From: Paenalcaligenes faecalis
GTDB taxonomy: Bacteria > Pseudomonadota > Gammaproteobacteria > Burkholderiales > Burkholderiaceae_B
DNA: 64,000 nt
Direction: 5' to 3'
Assembly (NCBI RefSeq): GCF_027557445.1
Contig: NZ_CP106841.1
Location: 792,001 to 856,000 of the forward strand
Positions 7,342-15,917 of this stretch are shown here, piece by piece. Made by a program: the position numbers and the translations under genes. A model generated the notes under the pieces. The model was not told the origin of the DNA. It worked only from the letters and a program-made list of their open reading frames with translations, and did no database searches. The number at the start of each line of letters is the position of its first letter. The first letter of the stretch is position 1.

Positions 7342-7626
7342 ATGAGTCAAAAAAATTGGCCTTTATGGGAAGTTTTTATCCGCAGCCAACATGGTCTAGC
7401 GCATAAACACGTAGGTAGCTTGCACGCATCGGATGAGCAAATGGCCGTAAATAATGCCCGTGATGTTTACACCCGTCGCAATGAAGGCGTCAGCATTTGG
7501 GTAGTAAAAGCCGCTGACATTACAGCAAGTAGCCCTGGTGATAAAGATCCTTTATTCGAACCATCCAATAGCAAAGTCTATCGTCACCCTACATTTTTCC
7601 CGATGCCTGATGGCATCAAAATGTAG
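7342..7626 (+). CDS. paaB: Phenylacetyl-CoA epoxidase subunit PaaB
   Basis: Small (94 aa) subunit of the epoxidase, thought to bridge two PaaAC dimers. The family start WPLWEVFIRSQHGLAHKHVGSLHA is recognisable in the first 30 residues (WEVFIRS and HKHVGSLHA). ATG 7342 is preceded by AGGAGAG. It lies 15 bases after paaA and 8 before paaC. Confidence 0.96.
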   Translation: MSQKNWPLWEVFIRSQHGLAHKHVGSLHASDEQMAVNNARDVYTRRNEGVSIWVVKAADITASSPGDKDPLFEPSNSKVYRHPTFFPMPDGIKM

Positions 7627-7634
7627 GAGTAGGC

Positions 7635-8399
7635 ATGAACCAAGCTCTATTTAATTATTTATTACGTTTGGGTGATAGTGCTGTAGTTCTATCTCAGCGC
7701 CTATCCGAGTGGACCGGTCATGGCCCAGCCCTAGAGGAAGAGTTAGCCACTGCAAATACGGCCTTGGACTTAATTGGACAGGGACGTATGTGGTTAACCT
7801 TAGCAGGCACTATCGAAGGTAAGGGCCGCGATGAGGACGCCTTAGCTTATTTGCGTGATACCCACGATTATTTTAACTATCTGATCGTTGAGCGTAAAAA
7901 CGGTAATTATGGGGACACCATGATGCGCCAGTTTTTATTTGATAGCTGGCACTACTTTCTTTTATTGCGTTTGTGTGAGTCTACAGATGCGGGTGTGAAA
8001 GAAATTGCAGAAAAATCACTCAAAGAGGTGACCTACCATGCTCGACGCTCTACAGATTTAGTTGTGCGTTTAGGCGATGGTACGGAGCAAAGCCATAACA
8101 TCATGCAACAAGCATTGGTAGACACTTGGCCTTTTATCGGAGAGCTCTTTCTGGATGATGACGATACAAAAGCGCTGCATGCGCAAGGTATCGCTCCGTT
8201 ACATGAGTCCTTGTGGGATGAGTGGTTTGAGCATGTGCAAAACATACTAACGGAAGCCACCTTGACTGTTCCCGCTAAAGAAGAGGGTTTTCATAAGGCT
8301 TACAGAGGTGGCACGCACGGCAAACATACCGAGGCTTTGGGCTATTTATTAGCTGAAATGCAGTATTTGCAGCGAGCCTACCCCGGCGCAACTTGGTAA
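7635..8399 (+). CDS. paaC: Phenylacetyl-CoA epoxidase structural subunit PaaC
   Basis: PaaC is the ferritin-like partner of PaaA; it lacks a di-iron site and serves structurally. The 254-residue product shows the helical pattern and family motifs LGDSAVVLSQRLSEW near the start, LIGQGRMWL (about 45–53) and ERKNGNYGDTMMRQFLFD (about 88–105). AGGAG lies just before ATG 7635, and the gene ends 14 bases before the chosen paaD start. Confidence 0.96.
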   Translation: MNQALFNYLLRLGDSAVVLSQRLSEWTGHGPALEEELATANTALDLIGQGRMWLTLAGTIEGKGRDEDALAYLRDTHDYFNYLIVERKNGNYGDTMMRQFLFDSWHYFLLLRLCESTDAGVKEIAEKSLKEVTYHARRSTDLVVRLGDGTEQSHNIMQQALVDTWPFIGELFLDDDDTKALHAQGIAPLHESLWDEWFEHVQNILTEATLTVPAKEEGFHKAYRGGTHGKHTEALGYLLAEMQYLQRAYPGATW

Positions 8400-8413
8400 G
8401 AGGTAGTACAGAG

Positions 8414-8899
8414 ATGATCGATGCAAATACCATTATGCAGTGGCTAGATACAGTTCCTGACCCAGAAATCCCTGTGATTTCTTTGGTGGACTTGGGCATC
8501 GTGCGCGCAATTGATTGGGAGGACGATACCTGTGTGGTAACGATTACTCCCACTTATTCGGGCTGTCCTGCTATGTTCGAAATGGAGCAAAGTATCCTAA
8601 AAGCCTTAAGTGAGCACGGTGTCAAAGCACAGGTTAAGACCAGCTTGAGTCCTGCTTGGAGTACCGATTGGCTCAGTGAAAAGGGCCGAACAGCGCTACA
8701 GAATTATGGTATTGCACCGCCCTCTGAACAGGCAATTGATGTCTCTGGTATTACTCGTCGAGCCGGTCCAGTCGTAGCGTGTCCTCTCTGTCATGCAACC
8801 AATACCCGTGTTGTTAGCCAGTTTGGTTCCACTCCCTGTAAAGCGTTATATCGCTGTATGGCGTGTGGGGAACCCTTTGATTATTTCAAGGCGCATTAA
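8414..8899 (+). CDS. paaD: PaaD, epoxidase maturation protein (MIP18/DUF59 family)
   Basis: PaaD is thought to help assemble the iron–sulfur or di-iron centres of the PaaABCE system. The N-terminal MIP18 domain (DPEIPVISLVDLGIV, about 17–31, and TPTYSGCPAM with the conserved Cys) is followed by a zinc-finger-like tail with CPLC and CMAC. I chose ATG 8414 (161 aa) over an in-frame TTG at 8393, because the latter overlaps the end of paaC and AGAGG lies nine bases before the ATG. Confidence 0.93.
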   Translation: MIDANTIMQWLDTVPDPEIPVISLVDLGIVRAIDWEDDTCVVTITPTYSGCPAMFEMEQSILKALSEHGVKAQVKTSLSPAWSTDWLSEKGRTALQNYGIAPPSEQAIDVSGITRRAGPVVACPLCHATNTRVVSQFGSTPCKALYRCMACGEPFDYFKAH

Positions 8900-8901
8900 C
8901 C

Positions 8902-9984
8902 ATGAGTCAATTTCATCCTTTAAAAGTGTCTTCGATAGAGCGCACCACGCGTGATGCGGTTGTCGTTGCCTTTGATGTACCCGAAGAACTAAAAGAAAAG
9001 TTTCATTTTCGCCCCGGTCAATACTTGAATGTGCGTACTCACATTGATGGTGAGGAACTACGTCGCTCATACTCTATTTGTGCGGCCCCTCATGACAATT
9101 TATTGCGTGTTGCCGTCAAGCGTGTATTTGATGGTGCATTTTCGAACTGGGCGAATACAGAGCTTCAGTTAGGCGATACCGTTGATGTGATGCCACCAGA
9201 TGGTAATTTCACTGTAGATTTTGATCCTAACGTGCAGCGAGGCTATGCCGCCTTTGCAGTAGGTAGCGGCATCACTCCTATTTTATCTTTGGTAAAAACA
9301 GCCCTAGATACAGAGCCTGACAGCACATTTACCTTGTTTTACGCGAACCGTGCTTCGTCTTCGATTATGTTCCGCGAAGAAATAGAAGACTTGAAAAACC
9401 GTTATATGCAGCGTTTTTCAGTGGTCTACATCATGAGCCGTGAGCTACAAGACGTGGACTTATTTAACGGTCGTTTAGATGCCGAAAAAGTGGATCAACT
9501 GCTGAATGTTTGGTTGCCCGTGCAAAACATAGATTATGCCTTTGTATGTGGCCCCCATGATATGACAGAGCAGGTGGTCAGTACGTTAAAGGCAAAAGGG
9601 TTAACCAAAGAACAAATTAAATTTGAATTGTTTGGTGCGCCTAAAGGGCCTCGTACTACTGCTGCTGGCGAGGCGCCGCGTCGTGCTCCTGGGGCAGAAG
9701 AGTGTCATTTGACGATTGTTCAGGACGGCTTTACGCGTGAGCTGACCATTGCTAAAAATAACCTAAGTATTTTGGATGCTGCAATGGAGCAAGGGATTGA
9801 GCTGCCTTACTCATGTAAAGGGGGCGTTTGCTCTACCTGTCGTTGTAAAGTAGTCGAAGGTGAAGTGGATATGGACGCTAACTTTGCCCTAGAGGACTAC
9901 GAGGTCAATATGGGTTTTGTGCTTAGCTGTCAGAGCTTCCCTGTAACCGATAAAGTGGTTATTGACTTTGATCAAGAAACCTAG
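8902..9984 (+). CDS. paaE: Phenylacetyl-CoA epoxidase reductase PaaE
   Basis: PaaE passes electrons from NADPH to the PaaAC oxygenase. The 360-residue protein has an FAD domain (RSYSICAAP motif, about 54–62), an NADPH domain (AVGSGITPILSL, about 118–129) and a C-terminal plant-type 2Fe-2S ferredoxin with CKGGVCSTC plus the fourth Cys in SCQS. Start ATG 8902 is two bases after the paaD stop. A GC-rich hairpin follows the gene. Confidence 0.96.
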   Translation: MSQFHPLKVSSIERTTRDAVVVAFDVPEELKEKFHFRPGQYLNVRTHIDGEELRRSYSICAAPHDNLLRVAVKRVFDGAFSNWANTELQLGDTVDVMPPDGNFTVDFDPNVQRGYAAFAVGSGITPILSLVKTALDTEPDSTFTLFYANRASSSIMFREEIEDLKNRYMQRFSVVYIMSRELQDVDLFNGRLDAEKVDQLLNVWLPVQNIDYAFVCGPHDMTEQVVSTLKAKGLTKEQIKFELFGAPKGPRTTAAGEAPRRAPGAEECHLTIVQDGFTRELTIAKNNLSILDAAMEQGIELPYSCKGGVCSTCRCKVVEGEVDMDANFALEDYEVNMGFVLSCQSFPVTDKVVIDFDQET

Positions 9985-9992
9985 TTTCACAG

Positions 9993-10012
9993 ATGGGGCG
10001 TTGTCGCCCCAT
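9993..10012 (+). repeat. Hairpin between paaE and paaN
   Basis: ATGGGGCG–TTGT–CGCCCCAT, an 8-base perfect stem with a 4-base loop and no T-run. More likely an mRNA-stability or processing element inside the operon than a terminator. Confidence 0.5.
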
Positions 10013-10066
10013 TCTGACATTGAATTGCTTGAAATATAAATAGTTAATCCCCAAAGGAGATTTAGC

Positions 10067-11743
10067 ATGGCGACGGATTTTTTTAGTGCTCATAAAGACA
10101 CCCTAGAGCGAGCCTTACAAGCCACGGCAAGCCGTGAATACTGGACACCCTTTCCAGAGATGCCTAGTCCGCGTGTATACGGTGAAGAAGCTGCCGCTCA
10201 AGGTCAAGCTGCCTTTGAGTCATACCAGAATGCTGATTTTCCTCTAGAGATGGATGGGGCCAAAGCCAAGATAGGACAAGAGCGCTCACCTTATGGCTTT
10301 GACCTTAATGTGCGTTACCCGTCGGTAGATGCTCAAACCTTGATTGATCAGTCCTCATTGGCTTTAGATAGCTGGCGCGAAGCCGGGCCTAAGGCATGGG
10401 TAGGGGTGTGTTTAGAGGCATTACATCGTTTAAATGCGCGTAGCTTTGAAATTGCAAACGCAGTGCAGCACACCAGTGGTCAAGCATTCATGATGGCCTT
10501 TCAGGCCGGTGGCCCACATGCTCAGGATCGAGGTCTAGAGGCGGTTAGCTACGCATGGCAAGATATGTCACGCATTCCTGAGCTAGCTAACTGGGTTAAG
10601 CCTCAGGGTAAAAATGATCCTATTGATATGCAAAAACAATTCACGATTGTGCCTAGAGGCATTGGTTTAGTGATTGGTTGCTCTACATTTCCTACTTGGA
10701 ATAGTTACCCCGGATTGTTTGCATCCTTGGCTACAGGCAACACCGTTATTGTTAAGCCTCACCCTGGTGCAATTTTACCTTTGGCGATTACGGTAAAAAT
10801 CCTACGCGAAGTGCTCGCCGAGGCAGGTTTTAATCCAAATGTAGTGTTACTTGCCGCCCATGAGGCCGATAGCGATTTGGCGCAACAGTTGTCAATGCAT
10901 CGTCTGGTTAAAATTATTGATTACACAGGTAGTAGTGCTACGGGTAATTTCCTAGAGCAAAATGCGCGTCAAGCATTGGTCTATACCGAGAAGGCTGGGG
11001 TGAATCAAATTATTATTGATTCTGCTCCTGATATCAAAGCCGTTGCACGCAACTTAGCTTTCTCTTTTGCGCTGTACTCAGGTCAAATGTGTACCGCACC
11101 ACAGAATATTTATGTGCCTAAAGATGGCATTAAAACAGCAGACGGTACGCTGAGCTTTGATGAGGTATGTGCTGCGTTAGGGCATGCTGTAGAGCGTCTT
11201 TGCTCTGCTCCTGAACGTGCCGTTGAAATTACCGGTGCGATTCAAAATGAATTAACAGCACAACGTATCCAAGAGGCTAAGGCTTTAGGTTTAGAGGTGA
11301 TCGTAGATAGTCAGCCATTGGCGCATCCTATGTTCCCTGAAGCTCGTACTGCCACACCCTTGCTTTTGAAAACAGACGCATCTAATCCTCATATTATGCA
11401 GGAATGGTTTGGCCCTATTATTTTTGTAGTCGCGACAGACTCAACCGAGCACAGTATTCAATTGGCCGGTGATAGTGTGTTAGAGCACGGCGCATTGACC
11501 TTGTCTGCATATACATCCGATGCGCAAACCGCCACGGCAATTCGCAAAATGGCAGAGCGTAGTGGTGTGTCGTTGTCTTTAAACCTGACGGGTGCTGTTT
11601 TTATTAACCAGACGGCGGCTTACAGTGATTTCCATGGTACAGGGGCGAACCCAGCAGCTAATGCGGCGTTGTCTGACAGTGCGTACGTATCCAACCGTTA
11701 TCGTGTGGTGCAAACCCGCTGGCATTCTGAGCAAACACTATAA
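10067..11743 (+). CDS. paaN: PaaN-type phenylacetate-degradation aldehyde dehydrogenase
   Basis: An aldehyde dehydrogenase-fold protein (558 aa) of the PaaN (TIGR02288-like) group. It would oxidise the semialdehyde formed when the oxepin-CoA ring is opened. The putative catalytic Cys342 lies in SGQMCTAPQN; the usual Glu region is Glu308 in TEKAGVNQ; the NAD-binding block NTVIVKPHPGA is at 225–235. Unlike E. coli PaaZ (~680 aa), it has no C-terminal MaoC hydratase domain, so ring hydrolysis must come from another protein. AAAGGAG precedes ATG 10067. Co-directional with paaA–E after an 82-base gap. Confidence 0.9.
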   Translation: MATDFFSAHKDTLERALQATASREYWTPFPEMPSPRVYGEEAAAQGQAAFESYQNADFPLEMDGAKAKIGQERSPYGFDLNVRYPSVDAQTLIDQSSLALDSWREAGPKAWVGVCLEALHRLNARSFEIANAVQHTSGQAFMMAFQAGGPHAQDRGLEAVSYAWQDMSRIPELANWVKPQGKNDPIDMQKQFTIVPRGIGLVIGCSTFPTWNSYPGLFASLATGNTVIVKPHPGAILPLAITVKILREVLAEAGFNPNVVLLAAHEADSDLAQQLSMHRLVKIIDYTGSSATGNFLEQNARQALVYTEKAGVNQIIIDSAPDIKAVARNLAFSFALYSGQMCTAPQNIYVPKDGIKTADGTLSFDEVCAALGHAVERLCSAPERAVEITGAIQNELTAQRIQEAKALGLEVIVDSQPLAHPMFPEARTATPLLLKTDASNPHIMQEWFGPIIFVVATDSTEHSIQLAGDSVLEHGALTLSAYTSDAQTATAIRKMAERSGVSLSLNLTGAVFINQTAAYSDFHGTGANPAANAALSDSAYVSNRYRVVQTRWHSEQTL

Positions 11744-11754
11744 GGGCTGAGATC

Positions 11755-12537
11755 ATGAGTTACGAATGTATTAAGTTTGAGTTGACGGATACTACAGCAC
11801 GTATCAGTTTAAATCGTCCTGATAAGCTCAATAGTTTTAGCGTACAAATGCATAAAGAACTGGCTGATGCTTTGACTCAGGTAGAGGCCCAAGGGGTGCG
11901 AGTTCTGTTATTAACAGGTGAAGGTCGCGGTTTTTGTGCCGGTCAAGACTTGTCCGAGCGTCAAATGAGTGAAGGCGCGGTCGACCTAGGTCATACCGTA
12001 GAGACTTTTTATGCGCCCCTGGTACGACGTATTCGAGCCATGCCGTGGCCAGTCGTAGTTGGGGTCAATGGGGTTGCAGCCGGAGCCGGAGCTAATTTAG
12101 CTCTAGCCGGTGACATCGTTATTGCCGCCGAATCCGCCAGTTTTATTCAACCCTTTTGTCGATTGGGCTTATTGCCTGACACTGGTGGTACCTACTTTTT
12201 ACCCCGTTTAGTGGGTGAGGCTCGGGCCAAAGGGCTCGCCTTATTAGGCGATAAATTATCAGCAACCCAAGCCGCGCAGTGGGGCTTGATTTGGGAATGT
12301 GTGCCCAATGATGATTTTCAGGCGCGTTTAGATGCGCTATGTACTCACTTTGCTAGCGCGCCAACTCGCGGTTTAGCTGCCTCTAAGCAAGCTATTCAAG
12401 TTAGCCTCAATAACACGCTAGATCAGCAGTTGGACTTAGAGCGGGATCATATGCGGGCTCTAGGTGCGAGTGCAGATTATGCCGAAGGGGTGGATGCATT
12501 TATGAATAAACGTCAGCCACAGTTCAAAGGGGAATAG
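11755..12537 (+). CDS. paaG: 1,2-epoxyphenylacetyl-CoA isomerase PaaG
   Basis: A crotonase-fold enzyme (260 aa) that isomerises the epoxide to oxepin-CoA. Crotonase signatures are clear: GRGFCAGQDLSER (about 59–71), GVAAGAGANLALAGDIVIA (about 105–123, oxyanion hole), and LLPDTGGTYFLPRLVG (about 138–153), whose Asp is the catalytic acid of the PaaG subfamily. It starts 11 bases after paaN. General enoyl-CoA hydratases carry Glu at this spot, so the isomerase call is preferred. Confidence 0.92.
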   Translation: MSYECIKFELTDTTARISLNRPDKLNSFSVQMHKELADALTQVEAQGVRVLLLTGEGRGFCAGQDLSERQMSEGAVDLGHTVETFYAPLVRRIRAMPWPVVVGVNGVAAGAGANLALAGDIVIAAESASFIQPFCRLGLLPDTGGTYFLPRLVGEARAKGLALLGDKLSATQAAQWGLIWECVPNDDFQARLDALCTHFASAPTRGLAASKQAIQVSLNNTLDQQLDLERDHMRALGASADYAEGVDAFMNKRQPQFKGE

Positions 12538-12538
12538 G

Positions 12539-12988
12539 ATGACTTTGCCCACAGATGCTCAACAGTTAGCTGAACAGGTTTCAGCACATATGTATGCTAA
12601 TGATGCGGCTTCGCAGGCATTAGGTGCAACGATTTTATCGGTAGAGCCAGGCAAAGCCCGTATGGGAATGACGGTACGGGCCGATATGCTAAATGGACAC
12701 AAAACATGTCATGGCGGTTTTATTTTTGCGCTGGCAGATAGCACGTTTGCCTTTGCATGTAATTCCCGTAACTTACCCACAGTAGCCGCAGGCTGCTCTA
12801 TTGACTACGTGGCGCCTGCTTTTGAAGGTGATCAGCTCGAAGCCATTGCAACAGAGTACAACTTAGCTGGACGTACAGGGGTGTACGACGTGGAAGTCCT
12901 TAATCAGAATGGACAACGCATAGCGATATTTCGTGGGCGATCATACCGTTTGCGCGGAGCCGTTGTCGAAGAATCTCAATCTAATTAG
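12539..12988 (+). CDS. paaI: Hydroxyphenylacetyl-CoA thioesterase PaaI
   Basis: Hot-dog-fold thioesterase (149 aa) thought to rescue CoA from dead-end hydroxyphenylacetyl-CoA products. The family core is KTCHGGFIFALADSTFAFACN (KTCHGGFIFALADS at about 56–69), with the catalytic acidic residue in ALADS. ATG 12539 comes one base after the paaG stop, implying translational coupling. Confidence 0.93.
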   Translation: MTLPTDAQQLAEQVSAHMYANDAASQALGATILSVEPGKARMGMTVRADMLNGHKTCHGGFIFALADSTFAFACNSRNLPTVAAGCSIDYVAPAFEGDQLEAIATEYNLAGRTGVYDVEVLNQNGQRIAIFRGRSYRLRGAVVEESQSN

Positions 12989-13011
12989 TAAAGCAGCGCA
13001 GGAGACAAGAA

Positions 13012-14328
13012 ATGCCAGCATCAACACAACAAGTCGGTAAAGATCGTATTGAACATGCCAGCCGTGATGAAATTCAGGCTTTGCAACTAGAGCGCCTGAA
13101 ATGGAGCTTAAAACATGCTTATGACAATGTGCCTCATTACCGTAAGTCTTTCGATGAGGCTGGCGTTCATCCCAGCGATTTAAAACAGTTATCAGATATC
13201 AGTAAGTTTCCTTTCACAACGAAACAAGATTTACGTGATAACTACCCCTTTGGCATGTTTGCTGTACCTCGCGAGCAAATTTCCAGAATTCATGCCTCGA
13301 GTGGTACTACCGGTAAGCCGACCGTTGTGGGTTACACCGCGAATGATATTTCTAATTGGGCGGACCTTGTGGCGCGTTCGTTATGGGCTGCCGGTGGTCG
13401 TCCAGGGCACATTGCTCATATTGCATACGGCTATGGTTTGTTTACGGGCGGCTTGGGTGCGCATTATGGTGCAGAACGCTTAGGTTGTTCTGTAGTACCG
13501 ATGTCAGGTGGCCAGACAGAAAAACAGGTCCAGTTGATTACAGACTTCAAGCCAGATTTAATCATGGTGACTCCTTCATACTTCTGCAACATTCTTGAGG
13601 AAATGGAGCGTCAGGGCATGGACCCTAGAGACAGTTCTTTGCGCATTGGTGTCTTTGGTGCCGAGCCGTGGACAGGTCAGATGCGTGCAGACATTGAGGC
13701 GCGTGCGGCCTTGGATGCGGTTGATATTTATGGTTTATCCGAAGTCATGGGGCCTGGGGTTGCGATGGAGTGTGCTGAGACCAAAGACGGCCCAGTCATT
13801 TGGGAAGATCATTTCTATCCAGAAATTATTAACCCTGAGACAGGTGAGCCGGTTGAGGATGGCGAAGAGGGCGAATTGGTTTTCACTTCCTTAACGAAAG
13901 AAGCCATGCCTATTATACGTTACCGCACCCGTGACTTAAGTCGTTTATTAGCTCCGACAGCCCGTAGTATGCGTCGTATGGGTAAGATCACTGGTCGCAG
14001 TGATGACATGATTATTATTCGCGGTGTGAACTTATTCCCCACTCAGGTCGAGGAATTAGTATTGGCGATTCCAGAGTTAGCGGCTCAGTACCAACTGGTA
14101 GTAACGCGAAACGGTAACATGGATGAGTTAGAAATCCTGACCGAAATTCGTGCCGAATATGAGCATTTTGATCTTGATCGTCGTGATGCTCTGGTGTCTC
14201 GCTTACGCCAAGCGATTAAAAACAATATTGGTGTAACTGCCCGTATTCAATTACGTGATCCAGGCTTAGTCGAGCGCACAGTAACAGGTAAGGCACGTCG
14301 AGTCGTGGATTTACGTCCTAAATCCTAA
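13012..14328 (+). CDS. paaK: Phenylacetate–CoA ligase
   Basis: PaaK activates phenylacetate to phenylacetyl-CoA using ATP, the entry step of the pathway. The 438-residue adenylate-forming enzyme shows the P-loop SSGTTGKPT (96–104), the YGLSE motif (about 241–245), YRTRDLSRL (about 303–311) and the GRSDDMIIIRGVN hinge (about 328–340). GGAG lies upstream of ATG 13012. It is the last gene of the operon and is followed by a strong terminator. paaF, paaH and paaJ are not in the window. Confidence 0.97.
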   Translation: MPASTQQVGKDRIEHASRDEIQALQLERLKWSLKHAYDNVPHYRKSFDEAGVHPSDLKQLSDISKFPFTTKQDLRDNYPFGMFAVPREQISRIHASSGTTGKPTVVGYTANDISNWADLVARSLWAAGGRPGHIAHIAYGYGLFTGGLGAHYGAERLGCSVVPMSGGQTEKQVQLITDFKPDLIMVTPSYFCNILEEMERQGMDPRDSSLRIGVFGAEPWTGQMRADIEARAALDAVDIYGLSEVMGPGVAMECAETKDGPVIWEDHFYPEIINPETGEPVEDGEEGELVFTSLTKEAMPIIRYRTRDLSRLLAPTARSMRRMGKITGRSDDMIIIRGVNLFPTQVEELVLAIPELAAQYQLVVTRNGNMDELEILTEIRAEYEHFDLDRRDALVSRLRQAIKNNIGVTARIQLRDPGLVERTVTGKARRVVDLRPKS

Positions 14329-14340
14329 TTCATCGCCAAT

Positions 14341-14380
14341 AAAAAAACCGGTATGTCTGTACAGGCATATCGGTTTTTTT
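14341..14380 (+). terminator. Terminator of the paa operon
   Basis: A 15-base stem (14341–14355 with 14366–14380) around a 10-base loop, with A-run and T-run at the two sides, 12 bases after the paaK stop. It could work in both directions. Confidence 0.93.
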
Positions 14381-14429
14381 GTGTCCGCAGGTTATGATGG
14401 GAGCTTCAATGAATTAAAAAGAGAGTAGT

Positions 14430-14861
14430 GTGTCGGCAATAGCGGGTATAGGAACGGATATTATCTATATTTCACGTATAGAACATTCTTACCAGCGTTT
14501 TGGTGAGCGGTTTTTAGTGCGTATTTTAGGCGAGCAAGAGCGTTTGATTTTTGCTCGTCGTTATCGACTAAATCCTCAAAGAGGCATTCGGTTTTTAGCA
14601 ACACGATTTGCTGCCAAAGAGGCTTTTTCTAAAGCGATTGGTTTAGGTATGCGTATGCCTATGGCTTGGTCAAGAATGCAAACGCTCAATGCGCCCAGTG
14701 GCAAACCAATGGTTGTGCTAAATGATGAGTTAAGATCTTGGTATGAAACTCGCTTTGGTGCTGCTCACATTACGTTAACAGATGAATCTGATTTGGTAAT
14801 GGCATTTGCCGTCGTCGAGTCCTTAATGGGTTCATCAGCGACAGATCACAAGGAAAACTAA
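14430..14861 (+). CDS. acpS: Holo-[acyl-carrier-protein] synthase
   Basis: AcpS moves the 4'-phosphopantetheine arm of CoA onto apo-ACP, which fatty-acid synthesis needs. The 143-residue product carries the Mg-binding Asp in IGTDII (about 7–12) and the FAAKEAFSKAIG motif (about 59–70) with the catalytic Glu. The start is GTG 14430 with GAGAG upstream. The stop codon is followed without a gap by the nagZ GTG. Confidence 0.95.
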   Translation: MSAIAGIGTDIIYISRIEHSYQRFGERFLVRILGEQERLIFARRYRLNPQRGIRFLATRFAAKEAFSKAIGLGMRMPMAWSRMQTLNAPSGKPMVVLNDELRSWYETRFGAAHITLTDESDLVMAFAVVESLMGSSATDHKEN

Positions 14862-15917
14862 GTGGTAGATCACTATCTGGCCCCTGGCCCTGTGATGGTA
14901 GACGTAGAGGCGTATACACTCACAGAACAAGAAAAAAAACGGTTGCAGCACCCCTTGGTGGGTGGGGTGATTTTGTTTGCGCGTAACTTCCAAAACAGAG
15001 AGCAGCTACAGCGTTTATGTGCCGAAATTCGTGCCGTTCGTCAGCCCGCGTTATTAATTGCCGTAGACCACGAGGGCGGACGAGTACAGCGTTTTAAAGA
15101 CGATGGCTTTACGCATCTTCCTGCTATGCGCGATTTAGGTCGTATCTGGGATAGCGATCCCTCATTAGCCGTCAAATTAGCCAATGCGATTGGCTATATT
15201 TTAGCCGCTGAACTACGCGCCTGCGGTGTGGATCTTAGTTTCACGCCCGTGTTGGATTTGGATTACGAATGCAGCGCAGTAATTGGTAATCGCGCTTTTC
15301 ATTCTGACCCACAAACCGTAGCTCGTTTAGCTGAAGCCTTGTCTCATGGATTACAGCAAGCCGGTATGGCCGCCTGTGGTAAACATTTCCCGGGTCATGG
15401 CGCCGTAGAGGCCGACTCTCATCACGAAATCCCCGTGGATAACCGGGATTTGCAGACGATTTTAGATCACGATGCTGCGCCCTATGGTTGGTTGGGTGGT
15501 ACTGTGATTCAGGCTGTTATGCCTGCTCATGTTATTTATCCTCAGGTAGATGATAAACCGGCTGGCTTTTCCCCCTATTGGATTCAACGTGTGTTACGTC
15601 AGGCCTTAGCCTATAACGGTATGGTTTTTTCAGATGACTTAACCATGGAAGGTGCAACCGTTGCTGGCGATATCTTAGCCCGAGCCAATGCGGCTTTAAC
15701 AGCTGGTTGTGATATGGTTTTGGTCTGTAATCGCCCTGATTTGGCCGATGAACTCTTAGCGCGACTCGACTGGACCATGCCAGAGGATGCATTACAGCGC
15801 CTTAATTATTTACATCCCATTGATCCCGCTTTAGATTGGGACTCCCTACAAGCCGATGAGCACTACCAGCAAGCCCAGCAACTTCGATCTGAGTACTTTT
15901 CTACGCCAGCTGCCTAA
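14862..15917 (+). CDS. nagZ: Beta-N-acetylhexosaminidase NagZ
   Basis: Cytoplasmic family-3 glycosidase that removes GlcNAc from anhydro-muropeptides in peptidoglycan recycling; its product can induce AmpC. The 351-residue protein has the family signature [18 protein letters not shown] (about 171–188) with the catalytic Asp/His pair, and the nucleophile Asp in [10 protein letters not shown] (about 258–267). GTG 14862 follows acpS directly. The last 62 bases overlap the start of uvrC in another frame, which is long for such overlaps. Confidence 0.95.
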   Translation: MVDHYLAPGPVMVDVEAYTLTEQEKKRLQHPLVGGVILFARNFQNREQLQRLCAEIRAVRQPALLIAVDHEGGRVQRFKDDGFTHLPAMRDLGRIWDSDPSLAVKLANAIGYILAAELRACGVDLSFTPVLDLDYECSAVIGNRAFHSDPQTVARLAEALSHGLQQAGMAACGKHFPGHGAVEADSHHEIPVDNRDLQTILDHDAAPYGWLGGTVIQAVMPAHVIYPQVDDKPAGFSPYWIQRVLRQALAYNGMVFSDDLTMEGATVAGDILARANAALTAGCDMVLVCNRPDLADELLARLDWTMPEDALQRLNYLHPIDPALDWDSLQADEHYQQAQQLRSEYFSTPAA

